38,888 nucleotides of DNA from Acidobacteriota bacterium (GCA_003223295.1 QHYM01000326.1:1-38888), one strand, 5' to 3'; shown: positions 16,602 to 26,014, numbered from the stretch's first letter. A program made the numbers and translations. Notes: a model not told the origin generated them from the sequence alone.

Positions 16602-16995
16602 GTCCCACCTCCTAGCCGGTTCCTCGAATCGAGGCTAGATGGTCGGCTTGCATTCTTCCACACATTTCCACTAATTAAGAGATTGACGCCAAGGGACTTA
16701 AACGTGTACCGTACTACGGTTTCGCGAGTAACGGTTTTGCCGTTAAATGCATCTATATCTATGTACTTAGCGGCAGGGGCCGAGCCCCAGGGTGCGGGGA
16801 TGCGGGCGACGCACGGGGCCGGCGGCGCATGAGCGGCACGGCACAGAAGGATTCAAACAAAAAAGCGATCGATCTTGTGGGGATTTCCCCGTGGTTTGCG
16901 CCATTGCGCCAGCCTGTCTGTCCCTCTGCCGATAGACGGAGAATCCGGCGCGTCTTGCATGGCATGGGCTCGCGGTTCGATTTTGGGAGGAATTT
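16602..16995 (+). promoter_or_regulatory. rpoD upstream region with palindromes and a weak promoter
   Basis: This 394-base stretch holds no gene I can support. Two small perfect inverted repeats lie at 16708-16720 (ACCGT-ACT-ACGGT) and 16729-16745 (TAACGG-TTTTG-CCGTTA), and ACGGTTT[CT]GC is directly repeated at 16716 and 16731. A weak promoter TTGCCG (16737-16742), 17 bases, TATGTA (16760-16765) would give an rpoD leader of about 225 bases. A GGGGA-TT-TCCCC palindrome lies in the leader near 16878. The promoter call is low confidence. Confidence 0.35.
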
Positions 16996-18732
<1,737 letters not shown>

Positions 18733-18755
18733 AAAAGACTGCGTCAGAGATTATG

Positions 18756-18790
18756 AAACGCCTCCGAGAACGTCGGAGGCGTTTTGTTTG
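18756..18790 (+). terminator. Strong intrinsic terminator of rpoD
   Basis: AAACGCCTCCGA (18756-18767) and TCGGAGGCGTTT (18773-18784) are perfect 12-base arms around the loop GAACG, followed by TTTTGTTT. It lies just after the rpoD stop codon. Confidence 0.93.
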
Positions 18791-19009
18791 AGAACTTGGT
18801 TTGCGATGGCCAGGGAAAAGGCGCAAGCGGAAATCCCGCGAGGCCGAAAGTACCAATGCGCAAGCCAGGGGCGGACTGCTCCACAGGAGCGTTGATCCGG
18901 GGTAATTCCCGAGGAGCCAAGGGAGCAGGTCACCCGTACTGATCCGAGTCAACGGGCAACCGGAGGAACTCGATATCGGTGGAAGACGGCAGTCTCCCGA
19001 CGGTGGCAC

Positions 19010-19043
19010 GAGCCGGATAAGCTGAGAGGTTTAAGTCCGGTTC
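19010..19043 (+). ncRNA. Group II intron domain V
   Basis: Exactly 34 bases, the usual length of domain V. The lower stem GAGCCGGA (19010-19017) pairs with TCCGGTTC (19036-19043), including one G-U pair. The catalytic AGC triad is at 19011-19013. A 2-base AG bulge (19034-19035) sits on the 3' side, as in known domain V. The upper stem TAAGCT pairs with GGTTTA (wobbles allowed) and is capped by GAGA, a GNRA tetraloop. Length, triad, bulge and loop all agree with the family model. Confidence 0.85.
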
Positions 19044-19046
19044 AGT

Positions 19047-19080
19047 GAGAGGCTCGGGGTGCAATTCCCCGGGCCTACTC
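19047..19080 (+). ncRNA. Group II intron domain VI with bulged branch-point A
   Basis: Three bases after domain V, GAG (19047-19049) pairs with CTC (19078-19080). A single unpaired A (19077) follows, and then AGGCTCGGGG (19050-19059) pairs with CCCCGGGCCT (19067-19076) across ten positions with one G-U. The bulged A on the 3' strand is where lariat-forming introns carry the branch point. The loop is TGCAATT. The expected AY end of the intron is not clear in the following bases. Confidence 0.8.
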
Positions 19081-19203
19081 GGCGGAGAGCGGGCGACCGC
19101 TCCCCCAATGCCGATCGAGCCATGCAAGGCTAACGTGCGAACACAATACAGTACGCCGCAATCTCGAATCACTCGGCCAGACGATTAAGTCCTCGCTCCT
19201 TCG

Positions 19204-19232
19204 TTGTGCCTAGCCCCTCACCTCATTAGAAT
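19204..19232 (+). promoter_or_regulatory. Promoter of the MscS-type channel gene
   Basis: TTGTGC (19204-19209), a 17-base spacer and TAGAAT (19227-19232, five of six consensus bases) predict a start near 19239, about 15 bases before ATG 19254. There is also a 6-base hairpin with a GCGA loop at 19087-19102, between the intron remnant and this promoter. No gene is seen in 19085-19253. Confidence 0.45.
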
Positions 19233-19253
19233 GGGAAAGCCAACACGCCACTC

Positions 19254-21077
19254 ATGAGACCGGTTCAGAAATTCTTCGCGATCACCGTCGTGCTGCTTTT
19301 GGGCGCGACGGTCTATGGCCTCGTTCGAACGGCCGAGCCGCCCAAGGTTCCTCCATCTGTTGGAAAACAACCGGTCCCTGTCCAGCAGGTCCAGGTCGAC
19401 CAGTCGGCTATCAAAACAGCCCAGCAACTCGCGCAACTGGCAACCACTCCCGAGGAGCGTCCTCTGGCGCAGGAAGCCTTGCGTCTCGCGGATTATGAAG
19501 TGGACCTCGCCTTTGCCGCAGCCCTGCGCGATGCCGCGGAGAATCCACCGAAGCTGAGTCCCGAGGCAAAAGAAGCCGTGGCTCGATTGCAGAAGGCGCA
19601 AAAGCTGTTGGGAAAAGACCAGGCTCTGGTGGCGCAGCTCACGAAAGAAGAAGCGAAGGCTACCGGCGACAAAAAGGAAACACTGGGCGACCAGCTGGAC
19701 CTGGCCAAAGCCGAGCTCGAATTGGACCAAGATGAATTGGATGATGCAAAACAGGATTTGATCCGGGCTGGCGGCGATCCGCAAGATCGCATCCAGGAGA
19801 TGGAAAAAGAGCACGAGGCGGCCACTCATGGCGCCGGTTCGGCCCTTCCGAATGTTGCCGCGCCGCTTGAAGAGTTTGGCCTGCTGCGCCTTTCTCAACG
19901 GTGGCTGGGATTGCATCAAAAGCAGCTTCAATTGTGGCGGGCCAAGCAGGAGGCGGAGTTTGCAGCTGTTGCCCTTACGGGACAGCATAACGTCCTTGAG
20001 TCACGGATCGAGGCGGCGAAAGCCGAGACTCCGCAGCTCGCGCCTCGCTCCAAGCATTCCAAGCAAGTGGAGCCGCCCTCGTCTGGAGCTGCTCTTTCCA
20101 CTCTTGCACCGGACGACGCTGCGGCGCTCGTTGCCATTACCAAACAAATCGCTTCGGACCAGAAAGCGCTTGCGGGATTCGATAAACGCATCGAAACGGA
20201 AAAACAGCTTGTCGACATTTACGGGAAATGGATTGACGTTGTCGCCGCTAGGCAGCGAACGCTGGTGAATCACGTTCTTCGCGGTGTTCTGATCATCCTG
20301 GTGATCGCCATCGTTGCCATTTACTTTGGTACGTTGCTCGATAAGGTCTTGAATCGCCTCACCATGGACAGGCGCCAAATACAGAGCCTGCACACCGTCG
20401 CTCACGTAGCAGTACGCTTTGTGGCCTTGCTGTTCATTCTGGTCGTGGTTATCGGGCTGCCGGGACAACTGGGAACATTTCTCGGTCTTGCTACTGCCGG
20501 CCTTACTGTCGGGCTCAAGGACTTCATCGTCGGCTTTATCGGCTGGTTCGTGCTGATGGGAAAGAATGGCATTCGATTGGGGGATTGGGTGGAAATTAAC
20601 GGTGTGACGGGCGAGGTAGTCGAGATCGGTCCGTTTCATACCGTCCTCCTTGAAACCGGCAACTGGACCGATTCGGGACATCCCACAGGCAGGCGCGTCA
20701 CGTTCACCAACAGTTTCGCCATCGAGGGCCACTACTTTAATTTCTCAACCTCAGGCCAGTGGCTCTGGGATGAATTGCAGTTGGTTCTTCCTGCGGGCCA
20801 GGACCCCTATCCGATCGTGCAGGAATTTCAAAAGAAAGTTTCCGAAGCCACAAAAGAAGGCGCCAAGCAGGCCGAGCAAGAGTGGCGGCGCGCCACGCGT
20901 TCGCGAGAAATGAGCTCGTTCTCCGTGGAGCCCGCGATCAGCATCAAGCCCGTAGTCGGCGGCGTGGAGATGGCCGTGCGCTACATCACCAGGGCTAACG
21001 AACGCTATCAATTGCGCGCCAAGCTCTACCAGGCTGCTGTCGAAATGCTCGGGCGCAAGACCGCCCCCGTATCGTGA
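19254..21077 (+). CDS. MscS-family mechanosensitive channel with long N-terminal extension
   Basis: The 607-residue inner-membrane protein has a C-terminal MscS module. Hydrophobic helices are at about 337-362 (VLRGVLIILVIAIVAIYFGT) and 380-402. The pore-lining helix and beta domain follow with LGLATAGLTVGLKDFIVGFI (about 409-428) and RLGDWVEINGVTGEVVEIG (about 441-459). MscS channels open under membrane tension to release solutes. The first ~335 residues begin with a signal-anchor helix (7-25) and are then charged, Ala/Glu/Lys-rich and heptad-like. This suggests a long coiled-coil periplasmic domain, as in MscK/MscM-type channels, though much shorter than E. coli MscK. No ribosome-binding site is obvious at 19254. 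It converges with the MFS gene. Confidence 0.85.
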   Translation: MRPVQKFFAITVVLLLGATVYGLVRTAEPPKVPPSVGKQPVPVQQVQVDQSAIKTAQQLAQLATTPEERPLAQEALRLADYEVDLAFAAALRDAAENPPKLSPEAKEAVARLQKAQKLLGKDQALVAQLTKEEAKATGDKKETLGDQLDLAKAELELDQDELDDAKQDLIRAGGDPQDRIQEMEKEHEAATHGAGSALPNVAAPLEEFGLLRLSQRWLGLHQKQLQLWRAKQEAEFAAVALTGQHNVLESRIEAAKAETPQLAPRSKHSKQVEPPSSGAALSTLAPDDAAALVAITKQIASDQKALAGFDKRIETEKQLVDIYGKWIDVVAARQRTLVNHVLRGVLIILVIAIVAIYFGTLLDKVLNRLTMDRRQIQSLHTVAHVAVRFVALLFILVVVIGLPGQLGTFLGLATAGLTVGLKDFIVGFIGWFVLMGKNGIRLGDWVEINGVTGEVVEIGPFHTVLLETGNWTDSGHPTGRRVTFTNSFAIEGHYFNFSTSGQWLWDELQLVLPAGQDPYPIVQEFQKKVSEATKEGAKQAEQEWRRATRSREMSSFSVEPAISIKPVVGGVEMAVRYITRANERYQLRAKLYQAAVEMLGRKTAPVS

Positions 21078-21116
21078 GCTGCAGCCCGCTTCCCGCCAAG
21101 AATCCGAAGTGCGAGC

Positions 21117-22427
21117 CTATCGCATAAGCTGGCGTCCGCGAATCGCCGAGACTGTCGATCCGGTGTAGAGCAGAGCCAGCAGCGCGTAGCCGGCAACCAG
21201 GCCGACCCCTTGCGCTACCCAGCCGAGCGCGAAGCTCATTATTAGCTGCACCACGGTCGTCAGGATGGCCATCGCCGATTGCGTTCGTCCCATGAAATGG
21301 CGCGGCACAATGGACATAAGTGAGGACTGCGCCACGACGCCGCCTAGCGCGCGGCAAAATCCGAAAATCACCTGCATCGTGACCGCGCCTATAAGAAACG
21401 CCACGTATGGCGTCGCCATGTGGCCCGCGGCGAGCACGGCGCACGCCGCAACATAGAGCGGCATGCGCCGCTTGCCCGGAAGCTGGCTCGCGATCAAGCC
21501 GCCGCAAATCGCGCCGGTGGCCCATCCTGCTTCCAGGAAGCCCAGCCCGCGCGCGCCCGCGTGAAGAATATCGTTTGCCAGCGCGACGAGCACGACGTTG
21601 GCACTGACCACTCCCGCCATCATGATGGAGTGCGTGATTCCCAATGCCCGCACCAGCGGTTGCTGCCGGAGATACACGAAGCCTTCGCGCATGTCCGCGT
21701 ACACCGCCAGCGAAAGGCCAGCCTCCGCGACCTCCGGCATCTCTCCGCTTTCCAAAGCCTCGGCCGTCGCCTCGGTTGCCTCGTTGAACTCGCGTGGATA
21801 TTTCTGGCGGTCGCGTGGTGAAACGTAGCCCTGCCGCACCCGGTATAGGCAATATGCCGAAACGAAATAGGTGGCTCCATCGATGGCCAGAATCCCCGCG
21901 ATTCCCGCAGTGTTGTAAAGGAAGCCCACAAACGCGCCGGCAATCAGCATCCCGCTCTGCACACCGACCAGCACTGCGGCATTCGCGCCGGTGAACTGGC
22001 TGTGCGGAATCACTTCCTGCACCAGCGCATTCACCGTGGCCCAGTACATCGCGGAACCGGTGCCGGTGATGAGCGTCATCGCGTACAAATGCCAGAGTTG
22101 CAGATGTCCGCGCCACGCGATGTACGCGGTGAGCAGCACGAAAAACCCGCGCACGAGGTCGAGCATGACGCCGAGATAGCGCCGGTCGAAGCGGTCAATC
22201 AGCACGCCGCCGAGAAACGGCACGAAAAGGCCGGGGATAGTCATGACGATGACTTGCCAACTGACTTTTACCGTCGAGTGCGTGGCCGCCAGGATGTACC
22301 AGCTCACGCCGGCGAAGTTCATGCCGCTGCCAAACAGCGACACGAACATAGCCACGAAGAAATAGCGGAATCCGCGCTGCGCCCAGATCAGCGTCCAGTC
22401 GACTCGGTGTGCGGTTGCCGTGGCCAT
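21117..22427 (-). CDS. MFS transporter (EntS/DUF894-like exporter)
   Basis: The 436-residue protein has about twelve hydrophobic helices and a major facilitator layout of the MFS_3/EntS type. The N-terminal pattern is WAQRGFRYFFVAMFVSLFGS, then GVSWYILAATHSTVKVSW and the A-motif-like GGVLIDRFDRRYLGVMLDLV (about 75-94). Related proteins export siderophores or drugs; the substrate here is unknown. Translation starts at ATG 22427, with AAGAGG 5 bases upstream on the coding strand. It is divergent from the DUF3052-like gene and converges with the MscS gene, leaving only 39 bases between their stops. No specific substrate-binding partner genes are adjacent. Confidence 0.88.
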   Translation of the reverse strand: MATATAHRVDWTLIWAQRGFRYFFVAMFVSLFGSGMNFAGVSWYILAATHSTVKVSWQVIVMTIPGLFVPFLGGVLIDRFDRRYLGVMLDLVRGFFVLLTAYIAWRGHLQLWHLYAMTLITGTGSAMYWATVNALVQEVIPHSQFTGANAAVLVGVQSGMLIAGAFVGFLYNTAGIAGILAIDGATYFVSAYCLYRVRQGYVSPRDRQKYPREFNEATEATAEALESGEMPEVAEAGLSLAVYADMREGFVYLRQQPLVRALGITHSIMMAGVVSANVVLVALANDILHAGARGLGFLEAGWATGAICGGLIASQLPGKRRMPLYVAACAVLAAGHMATPYVAFLIGAVTMQVIFGFCRALGGVVAQSSLMSIVPRHFMGRTQSAMAILTTVVQLIMSFALGWVAQGVGLVAGYALLALLYTGSTVSAIRGRQLMR

Positions 22428-22479
22428 GAAACCTCTTAGCTTACTATTGTGGCCGAAATCGGTGCGAGCGCGTGCCGTG

Positions 22480-22494
22480 AAGAGTTACACTCTT
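22480..22494 (+). promoter_or_regulatory. Palindrome over the -10 box of the DUF3052-like gene
   Basis: AAGAGT-TAC-ACTCTT (22480-22494) has perfect 6-base arms and contains the candidate -10 hexamer TACACT (22486-22491). A start near 22498 gives a leader of about 27 bases before ATG 22525. It lies in the divergent region with the MFS gene, so it may act on both. Only a candidate. Confidence 0.35.
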
Positions 22495-22524
22495 TCAGCA
22501 ATTTTGGCCGGGCAGGGGACGTCG

Positions 22525-23133
22525 ATGGGGAACGAAGCACTATGCAAAGCGCGGTTTGGCAAGCAGGAGTCAGAAGGAAAGGCTTTGCTCGAAACGAGCG
22601 AAGTTCGCTTCCGTGGCGATTTCCAGCTGAAGATTCCTTTCTCCACCATCAAGTCGGCGAAGGCTGTGGATGGTGAGCTCCGCCTGCAAACCGCGGAGGG
22701 CGTCGCCATTTTTCATTTAGGCGGAGCGGCGGAAAAATGGCTGAAAAAGATCCTTCATCCCAAATCGCGCATCGAAAAGCTGGGCGTCAAGGCTCGGGCG
22801 AGAGTGTCCTTGTTCGGAGAGTTCGAGGGTGAATTCCTTCGCGAAGTTCATGCCCTCACAAAGTCTGTCGCCAAAGGCAAAGCCGCCTCGGACTCGGAGC
22901 ATATGTTTCTCGCTGCAGATTCAAAGGAAGATTTCTCCGCTCTTCCCAAAATCGCAAAATCCATGTCGGGTGCCGCCGCGCTCTGGATCGTTTATCCCAA
23001 AGGACAGAAGCACATCACCGAAAACGACGTCCTCGCCGCAGGCCGCAAGTGCGGACTAAAGGATGTAAAAGTGGTTGGCTTTTCTGCCACCCACACTGCC
23101 CTCAAATTTGTCATCCCGCTGGCCAGTCGTTAG
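22525..23133 (+). CDS. DUF3052-like protein
   Basis: A 202-residue soluble protein is read from ATG 22525, chosen for the GGGG at 22515-22518, 6 bases upstream. The frame is open to 22420, but the extra 35 residues overlap the divergent MFS start. The N-terminal half (LCKARFGKQESEGKALLETSEVRFRG) resembles a small beta-rich domain. The C-terminal half, with AALWIVYPKGQKHITENDVL and GLKDVKVVGFSATHTALKF, has the pattern of the DUF3052 family (an aromatic-rich WxxxPK segment followed by [GL]xDVKV and a WSxLKF-like end). The function of DUF3052 is unknown. No signal peptide or membrane helix is seen. Confidence 0.6.
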   Translation: MGNEALCKARFGKQESEGKALLETSEVRFRGDFQLKIPFSTIKSAKAVDGELRLQTAEGVAIFHLGGAAEKWLKKILHPKSRIEKLGVKARARVSLFGEFEGEFLREVHALTKSVAKGKAASDSEHMFLAADSKEDFSALPKIAKSMSGAAALWIVYPKGQKHITENDVLAAGRKCGLKDVKVVGFSATHTALKFVIPLASR

Positions 23134-23210
23134 CAGATTGATTTTCACTTTGCGAAAGCCTTTCCCAATTTCGAGTTTCGCATTTCCATTTTCAAATCTA
23201 TGATGGCCGC

Positions 23211-23646
23211 ATGAGCGCTTTGCTCGAAGTGCGCGGCCTTAACCTGGAATTGCCCACGCCCGCTGGTTGGGTGCGGCCAGTGAACGAAGTGTCTCTGCAC
23301 ATCGGCGCGGGCGAATCCGGCAGCGGCAAAACCATGCTCTCGCTGGCCTTGATGAGCCTGCTTCCGTCCGGCGCGCGGGTGAGCCGACGAACCTGTTTCC
23401 GCCCTCGACGTTTCCGTCGGCGCCCAGGTGCTCCTGCCGCTCCAAGAACTCCAGCGCGAATTCTCGCTCACGTACATCTTCATTTCTCATAGCTTGCCCG
23501 TCGTGGCCCAGTTGGCTACGCGCATCGCCGTCATGCACGCGGGCCAGTTCGTCGAAACCGGGTCCGCCGAAGAAATCCTTCAGCAGCCGAAGAATCCCTA
23601 CACCCGCGAACTCCTCTCTGCCGTCCCTGAGCTTCCCCGCGAGTGA
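23211..23646 (+). pseudogene. Deletion remnant of oligopeptide ABC transporter ATPase (OppD/OppF-like)
   Basis: Two pieces of dipeptide/oligopeptide transporter ATPases are joined. The first (from ATG 23211) reads LLEVRGLNLELPTPAGWVRP, then keeps a Walker A GESGSGKT, although about seven residues normally before it (between GE and the GE of the P-loop) are missing. It breaks at LLPSGARVS. The second piece continues in another frame from about 23383 with [16 protein letters not shown] (Walker B/D-loop), then [20 protein letters not shown] and the C-terminal [17 protein letters not shown] zinc-proximal tail of OppF-type proteins. The Q-loop, signature motif and about 120 residues are gone. The reading frame changes at the junction near 23375-23385, so no functional ATPase can be made. 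No permease or binding-protein genes lie nearby. Confidence 0.85.
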
Positions 23647-23684
23647 GCGATTCTTTTCCCTGCGCCTCTTTTTCGCTTCTGCCC

Positions 23685-23712
23685 TTTTGACTTTCAACTT
23701 TTGACTTTCAAC
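23685..23712 (+). repeat. Two tandem copies of a 14-base unit
   Basis: TTTTGACTTTCAAC occurs twice in direct succession (23685-23698 and 23699-23712) in the spacer between the ATPase remnant and the YIP1 gene. A possible -10 box TAGAAT follows at 23729-23734, with only a poor -35 box. Confidence 0.7.
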
Positions 23713-23813
23713 TTCTTTTCCCCCGCGCTAGAATCCCCTGAAATATTCCCCAGTCTAAGACGTAATGACAATCAGAAGTGGGTTCCGCAAGTTCTGTGAT
23801 AGAGGAGTCCTCG

Positions 23814-24560
23814 ATGGCCACAACCCCTATCCCTACGCCCGAAGCGCAGGCAACCGTCAGCCCGTTTGGGCGGATTATGGGAGTCTTCTTCTCGCCAAAG
23901 GCTACGTTTGAAGATATCGTCAGAAAGCCGAGTTGGTTGCTACCGGTCGCGCTCACCACGATCCTCAGCGTCGCGGTCAGTTTTGCCATCAATCAACGCA
24001 TCAACTGGCGCGAGTTCATGAGCCAGCAAATAGAGAAGAGTCCCCGCGCTGCCCAAATGTCAGCGGCGCAGAAGCAACAGCAAATCGAAGGCGGCGCCAA
24101 GTTCACGCCACCTTTCACCTACGTCATTGGCCTGTGCGGCCCAATTCTTGCCGTACTGATCATTGGCTTGGTAATGTGGGGCGCATACAGCTTGCTTGGT
24201 GGGATCAGCACAAATTTCAGCACAGCCTTCAGCATTACCTCGCACGCTTTTCTGACCGGCCTTGTGAGTAGCCCACTCATCATTTTGACTTTATATTTGA
24301 AGCCTTTTGGCACGGCCGACTTGGAGAATCCGGTCGCGGCCAATCTTGCCGCGCTCTTGTCTGAGGATGCGGCAAAGTGGCTGGTAGCACTCCTTAAGTC
24401 GTTTGACCTTTTCACCTTTTGGACGCTTATCCTGCTGGCCGTCGGCTTTGCCGCCGTGAATCCCAAAAAGCTTAAGGGAGCGAAGTCGTTCACCATTGCT
24501 TTCTCAGTCTGGGCCGTTTTCGTCCTTTGTCGTGTCGGTTGGGCGTTCATCTTCTCCTGA
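23814..24560 (+). CDS. YIP1-domain membrane protein
   Basis: The 248-residue protein starts at ATG 23814, selected for the GAGGAG at 23802-23807, 6 bases upstream. The frame extends to a GTG at 23778 without such a site. After a Thr/Pro-rich leader, the segment FGRIMGVFFSPKATFEDIVRKP is the typical entry of bacterial YIP1-family proteins. About five hydrophobic helices follow (near residues 42-60, 105-130, 140-165, 195-215 and 225-245). YIP1 proteins act in vesicle traffic in eukaryotes; the bacterial members have no settled role. Its TGA stop (24558-24560) is part of the apparent extended -10 element of the next gene, tgt. Confidence 0.8.
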   Translation: MATTPIPTPEAQATVSPFGRIMGVFFSPKATFEDIVRKPSWLLPVALTTILSVAVSFAINQRINWREFMSQQIEKSPRAAQMSAAQKQQQIEGGAKFTPPFTYVIGLCGPILAVLIIGLVMWGAYSLLGGISTNFSTAFSITSHAFLTGLVSSPLIILTLYLKPFGTADLENPVAANLAALLSEDAAKWLVALLKSFDLFTFWTLILLAVGFAAVNPKKLKGAKSFTIAFSVWAVFVLCRVGWAFIFS

Positions 24561-24566
24561 TACACT
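24558..24566 (+). promoter_or_regulatory. Extended -10 element of tgt, apparent leaderless start
   Basis: TG-A-TACACT (24558-24566) is an extended -10 motif overlapping the YIP1 stop codon. Its last base is 6 bases before the GTG of tgt (24573), so the predicted start site coincides with the start codon. No ribosome-binding site fits in between (TGGGCGG only). Confidence 0.45.
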
Positions 24567-24572
24567 GGGCGG

Positions 24573-25712
24573 GTGAGTTTTTCTTTCGAAGTCCTGAAAA
24601 GCGAGCCCACCGGCGCGCGCCGCGGCCGCCTCACCACGCCGCACGGCGTCGTGCAGACTCCGTTTTTTCTCCCCGTTGGCACGCAGGCTTCCGTCAAGGC
24701 GCTCACGCAAGAAGCCCTCGAAGAACTCGGCGCGGAAATCATTCTCGCCAACACCTATCATCTTTATTTGCGTCCCGGCCACGAACTGATTCGCCGTCTC
24801 GGCGGCTTGCACCAATTCATGTCCTGGCCGCGCGCCGTCCTCACCGATTCCGGTGGCTACCAGGTGTTCAGCCTCTCCGAACTTCGCAAGATCACCGACG
24901 AAGGCGTGCGCTTTCGTTCTCATCTGGATGGTTCGGAGCATCTGCTCACGCCGGAGAAAGCCGCGGAGATTCAGCTCGCCCTGGGCTCTGACATTGCGAT
25001 GGTCCTCGACGAATGCATCGAAACTCCTGCGCCCCGCGAACAAGCCGAAGCCGCTCTTCGGCGCACCACTGCCTGGGCCCGGCGCGCGCGGGAATATTTC
25101 CAAGAATCTGCCCGGCGCAACGGCGAACGTCCGTCGCAGTGGCAGTTCGGCATCGTGCAAGGCGCCACGTTCCCGGACCTCCGACATGAAAGCGCCCGCC
25201 AGCTTCTCGATCTCGATTTTCCGGGTTACGCCGTGGGCGGACTCGCCGTCGGCGAGCCGCACGAAACCACTTGCGAAATGACCGTTGAAGTGACCGCATT
25301 GCTCCCGAAAGATCGCCCGCGCTACCTCATGGGCGTTGGCCGCCCCGAACAAATTGCCGACTACGTCGCTCTCGGTATCGACATGATGGATTGCGTCCTG
25401 CCCACGCGTGCCGCGCGCCATGCCTGCCTCTACACCAGCGAAGGCCGCGTGCTTATCAAGAACTCGCGCTTCGCGGAAGATCAGCGCCCCATTGACTCGA
25501 ATTGTTCCTGCAGCGTCTGCCGCCGCTACACACGCGCGTATCTCCGGCATCTTTTTGCCGCTGGCGAAATGACCGCCGCCATTCTGGCCACTCACCACAA
25601 TGTCCACTTTTACCTTGACATAATGCGTCGAATCCGCGAGGCTATCGAGTTTGGGAACCTAGCGAATTTCTCATCTGAGATGCACGCGCGTTACGCTGCG
25701 GACCCAGCCTGA
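24573..25712 (+). CDS. tgt: tRNA-guanine transglycosylase (queuine/preQ1 tRNA-ribosyltransferase)
   Basis: The 379-residue enzyme exchanges guanine 34 in the anticodon of GUN tRNAs for the queuosine precursor preQ1. The substrate-binding segment TDSGGYQVFSLSELRKIT (from residue 91, catalytic-region Asp 92) is intact, as are LGSDIAMVLDEC, GGLAVGEPHETT and the nucleophile region GIDMMDCVLPTRAARHA. The C-terminal zinc site is CSCSVCRRYTRAYLRHL with a downstream histidine in ATHHNVHF. The length is typical. Translation starts at GTG 24573; there is no alternative start nearby that keeps the conserved N-terminus FEVLKSEPTGARRG. The downstream yajC-secD-secF order is common in bacteria, though a 302-base gap follows here. 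Confidence 0.97.
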   Translation: MSFSFEVLKSEPTGARRGRLTTPHGVVQTPFFLPVGTQASVKALTQEALEELGAEIILANTYHLYLRPGHELIRRLGGLHQFMSWPRAVLTDSGGYQVFSLSELRKITDEGVRFRSHLDGSEHLLTPEKAAEIQLALGSDIAMVLDECIETPAPREQAEAALRRTTAWARRAREYFQESARRNGERPSQWQFGIVQGATFPDLRHESARQLLDLDFPGYAVGGLAVGEPHETTCEMTVEVTALLPKDRPRYLMGVGRPEQIADYVALGIDMMDCVLPTRAARHACLYTSEGRVLIKNSRFAEDQRPIDSNCSCSVCRRYTRAYLRHLFAAGEMTAAILATHHNVHFYLDIMRRIREAIEFGNLANFSSEMHARYAADPA

Positions 25713-26014
25713 GGGCTTGTAACTTAAGAGTTCGGGCTGAACGTTTTGGCTCCGTGCAAGCGTGCGGGCCATCCACGGGGCATCACGTCAACCACGGCCC
25801 GGCCGGGGTTGCTCACAAAGAGGAACTCGGTAGAGCAGGGAAGCGGGCCGTTCGCCTGCTGGCGGCTTTGCTATCTTCGGTGGCGCGGTGCGACAATGGA
25901 GAGCGCCAGTTGCCTTGCCAAATTGCAAGAAGCACCTGGAAATGGGAATTCGAAGTCGGGCAGCCGGCCATGTCTTTTGACTGAGAACGGAATACTGATA
26001 AGTTAGAACGGACC
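25713..26014 (+). other. tgt-yajC spacer without a recognised gene
   Basis: Short open frames here show no family features. AGAACGGA is repeated directly (25983-25990 and about 26003-26010) just before yajC. A weak TTGACT (about 25977-25982) with AAGTTA 17 bases downstream could serve yajC. No stable terminator is seen behind tgt. Confidence 0.4.

Larger units (their letters stand above)
18791..19084 (+). mobile_element. Truncated group II intron (no reverse transcriptase)
   Basis: The stretch between the rpoD terminator and about 19084 ends with a recognisable group II intron domain V and domain VI. Upstream, 18791-19009 is GC-rich, has no supportable reading frame and contains several short complementary segments (such as CCGGGGTAATTCCCG near 18897). 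This is consistent with intron RNA rather than protein-coding DNA. An intact intron would have a larger domain I and usually a maturase/reverse transcriptase gene in domain IV. Neither fits into about 220 bases, so the element is a remnant and immobile on its own. The left boundary is not defined by sequence and is set at the end of the terminator. The right boundary is placed 6-7 bases past the bulged adenine of domain VI. Confidence 0.65.

Noticed and set aside
18790-18895. Possible C-terminal coding remnant of an intron maturase upstream of domain V
   Set aside because: Translation in all three plus frames gave no reverse transcriptase, maturase or HNH motif.
19056-19070. A 5-base stem with 7-base loop (CGGGG-TGCAATT-CCCCG) resembling a tRNA T-arm
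   Set aside because: No matching acceptor, D-arm or anticodon arm is present. The element fits much better as the tip of intron domain VI.
25713-26014. Short open frames between tgt and yajC as a possible small gene
   Set aside because: No ribosome-binding site, signal peptide or family pattern. Overlapping frames on both strands are equally long.
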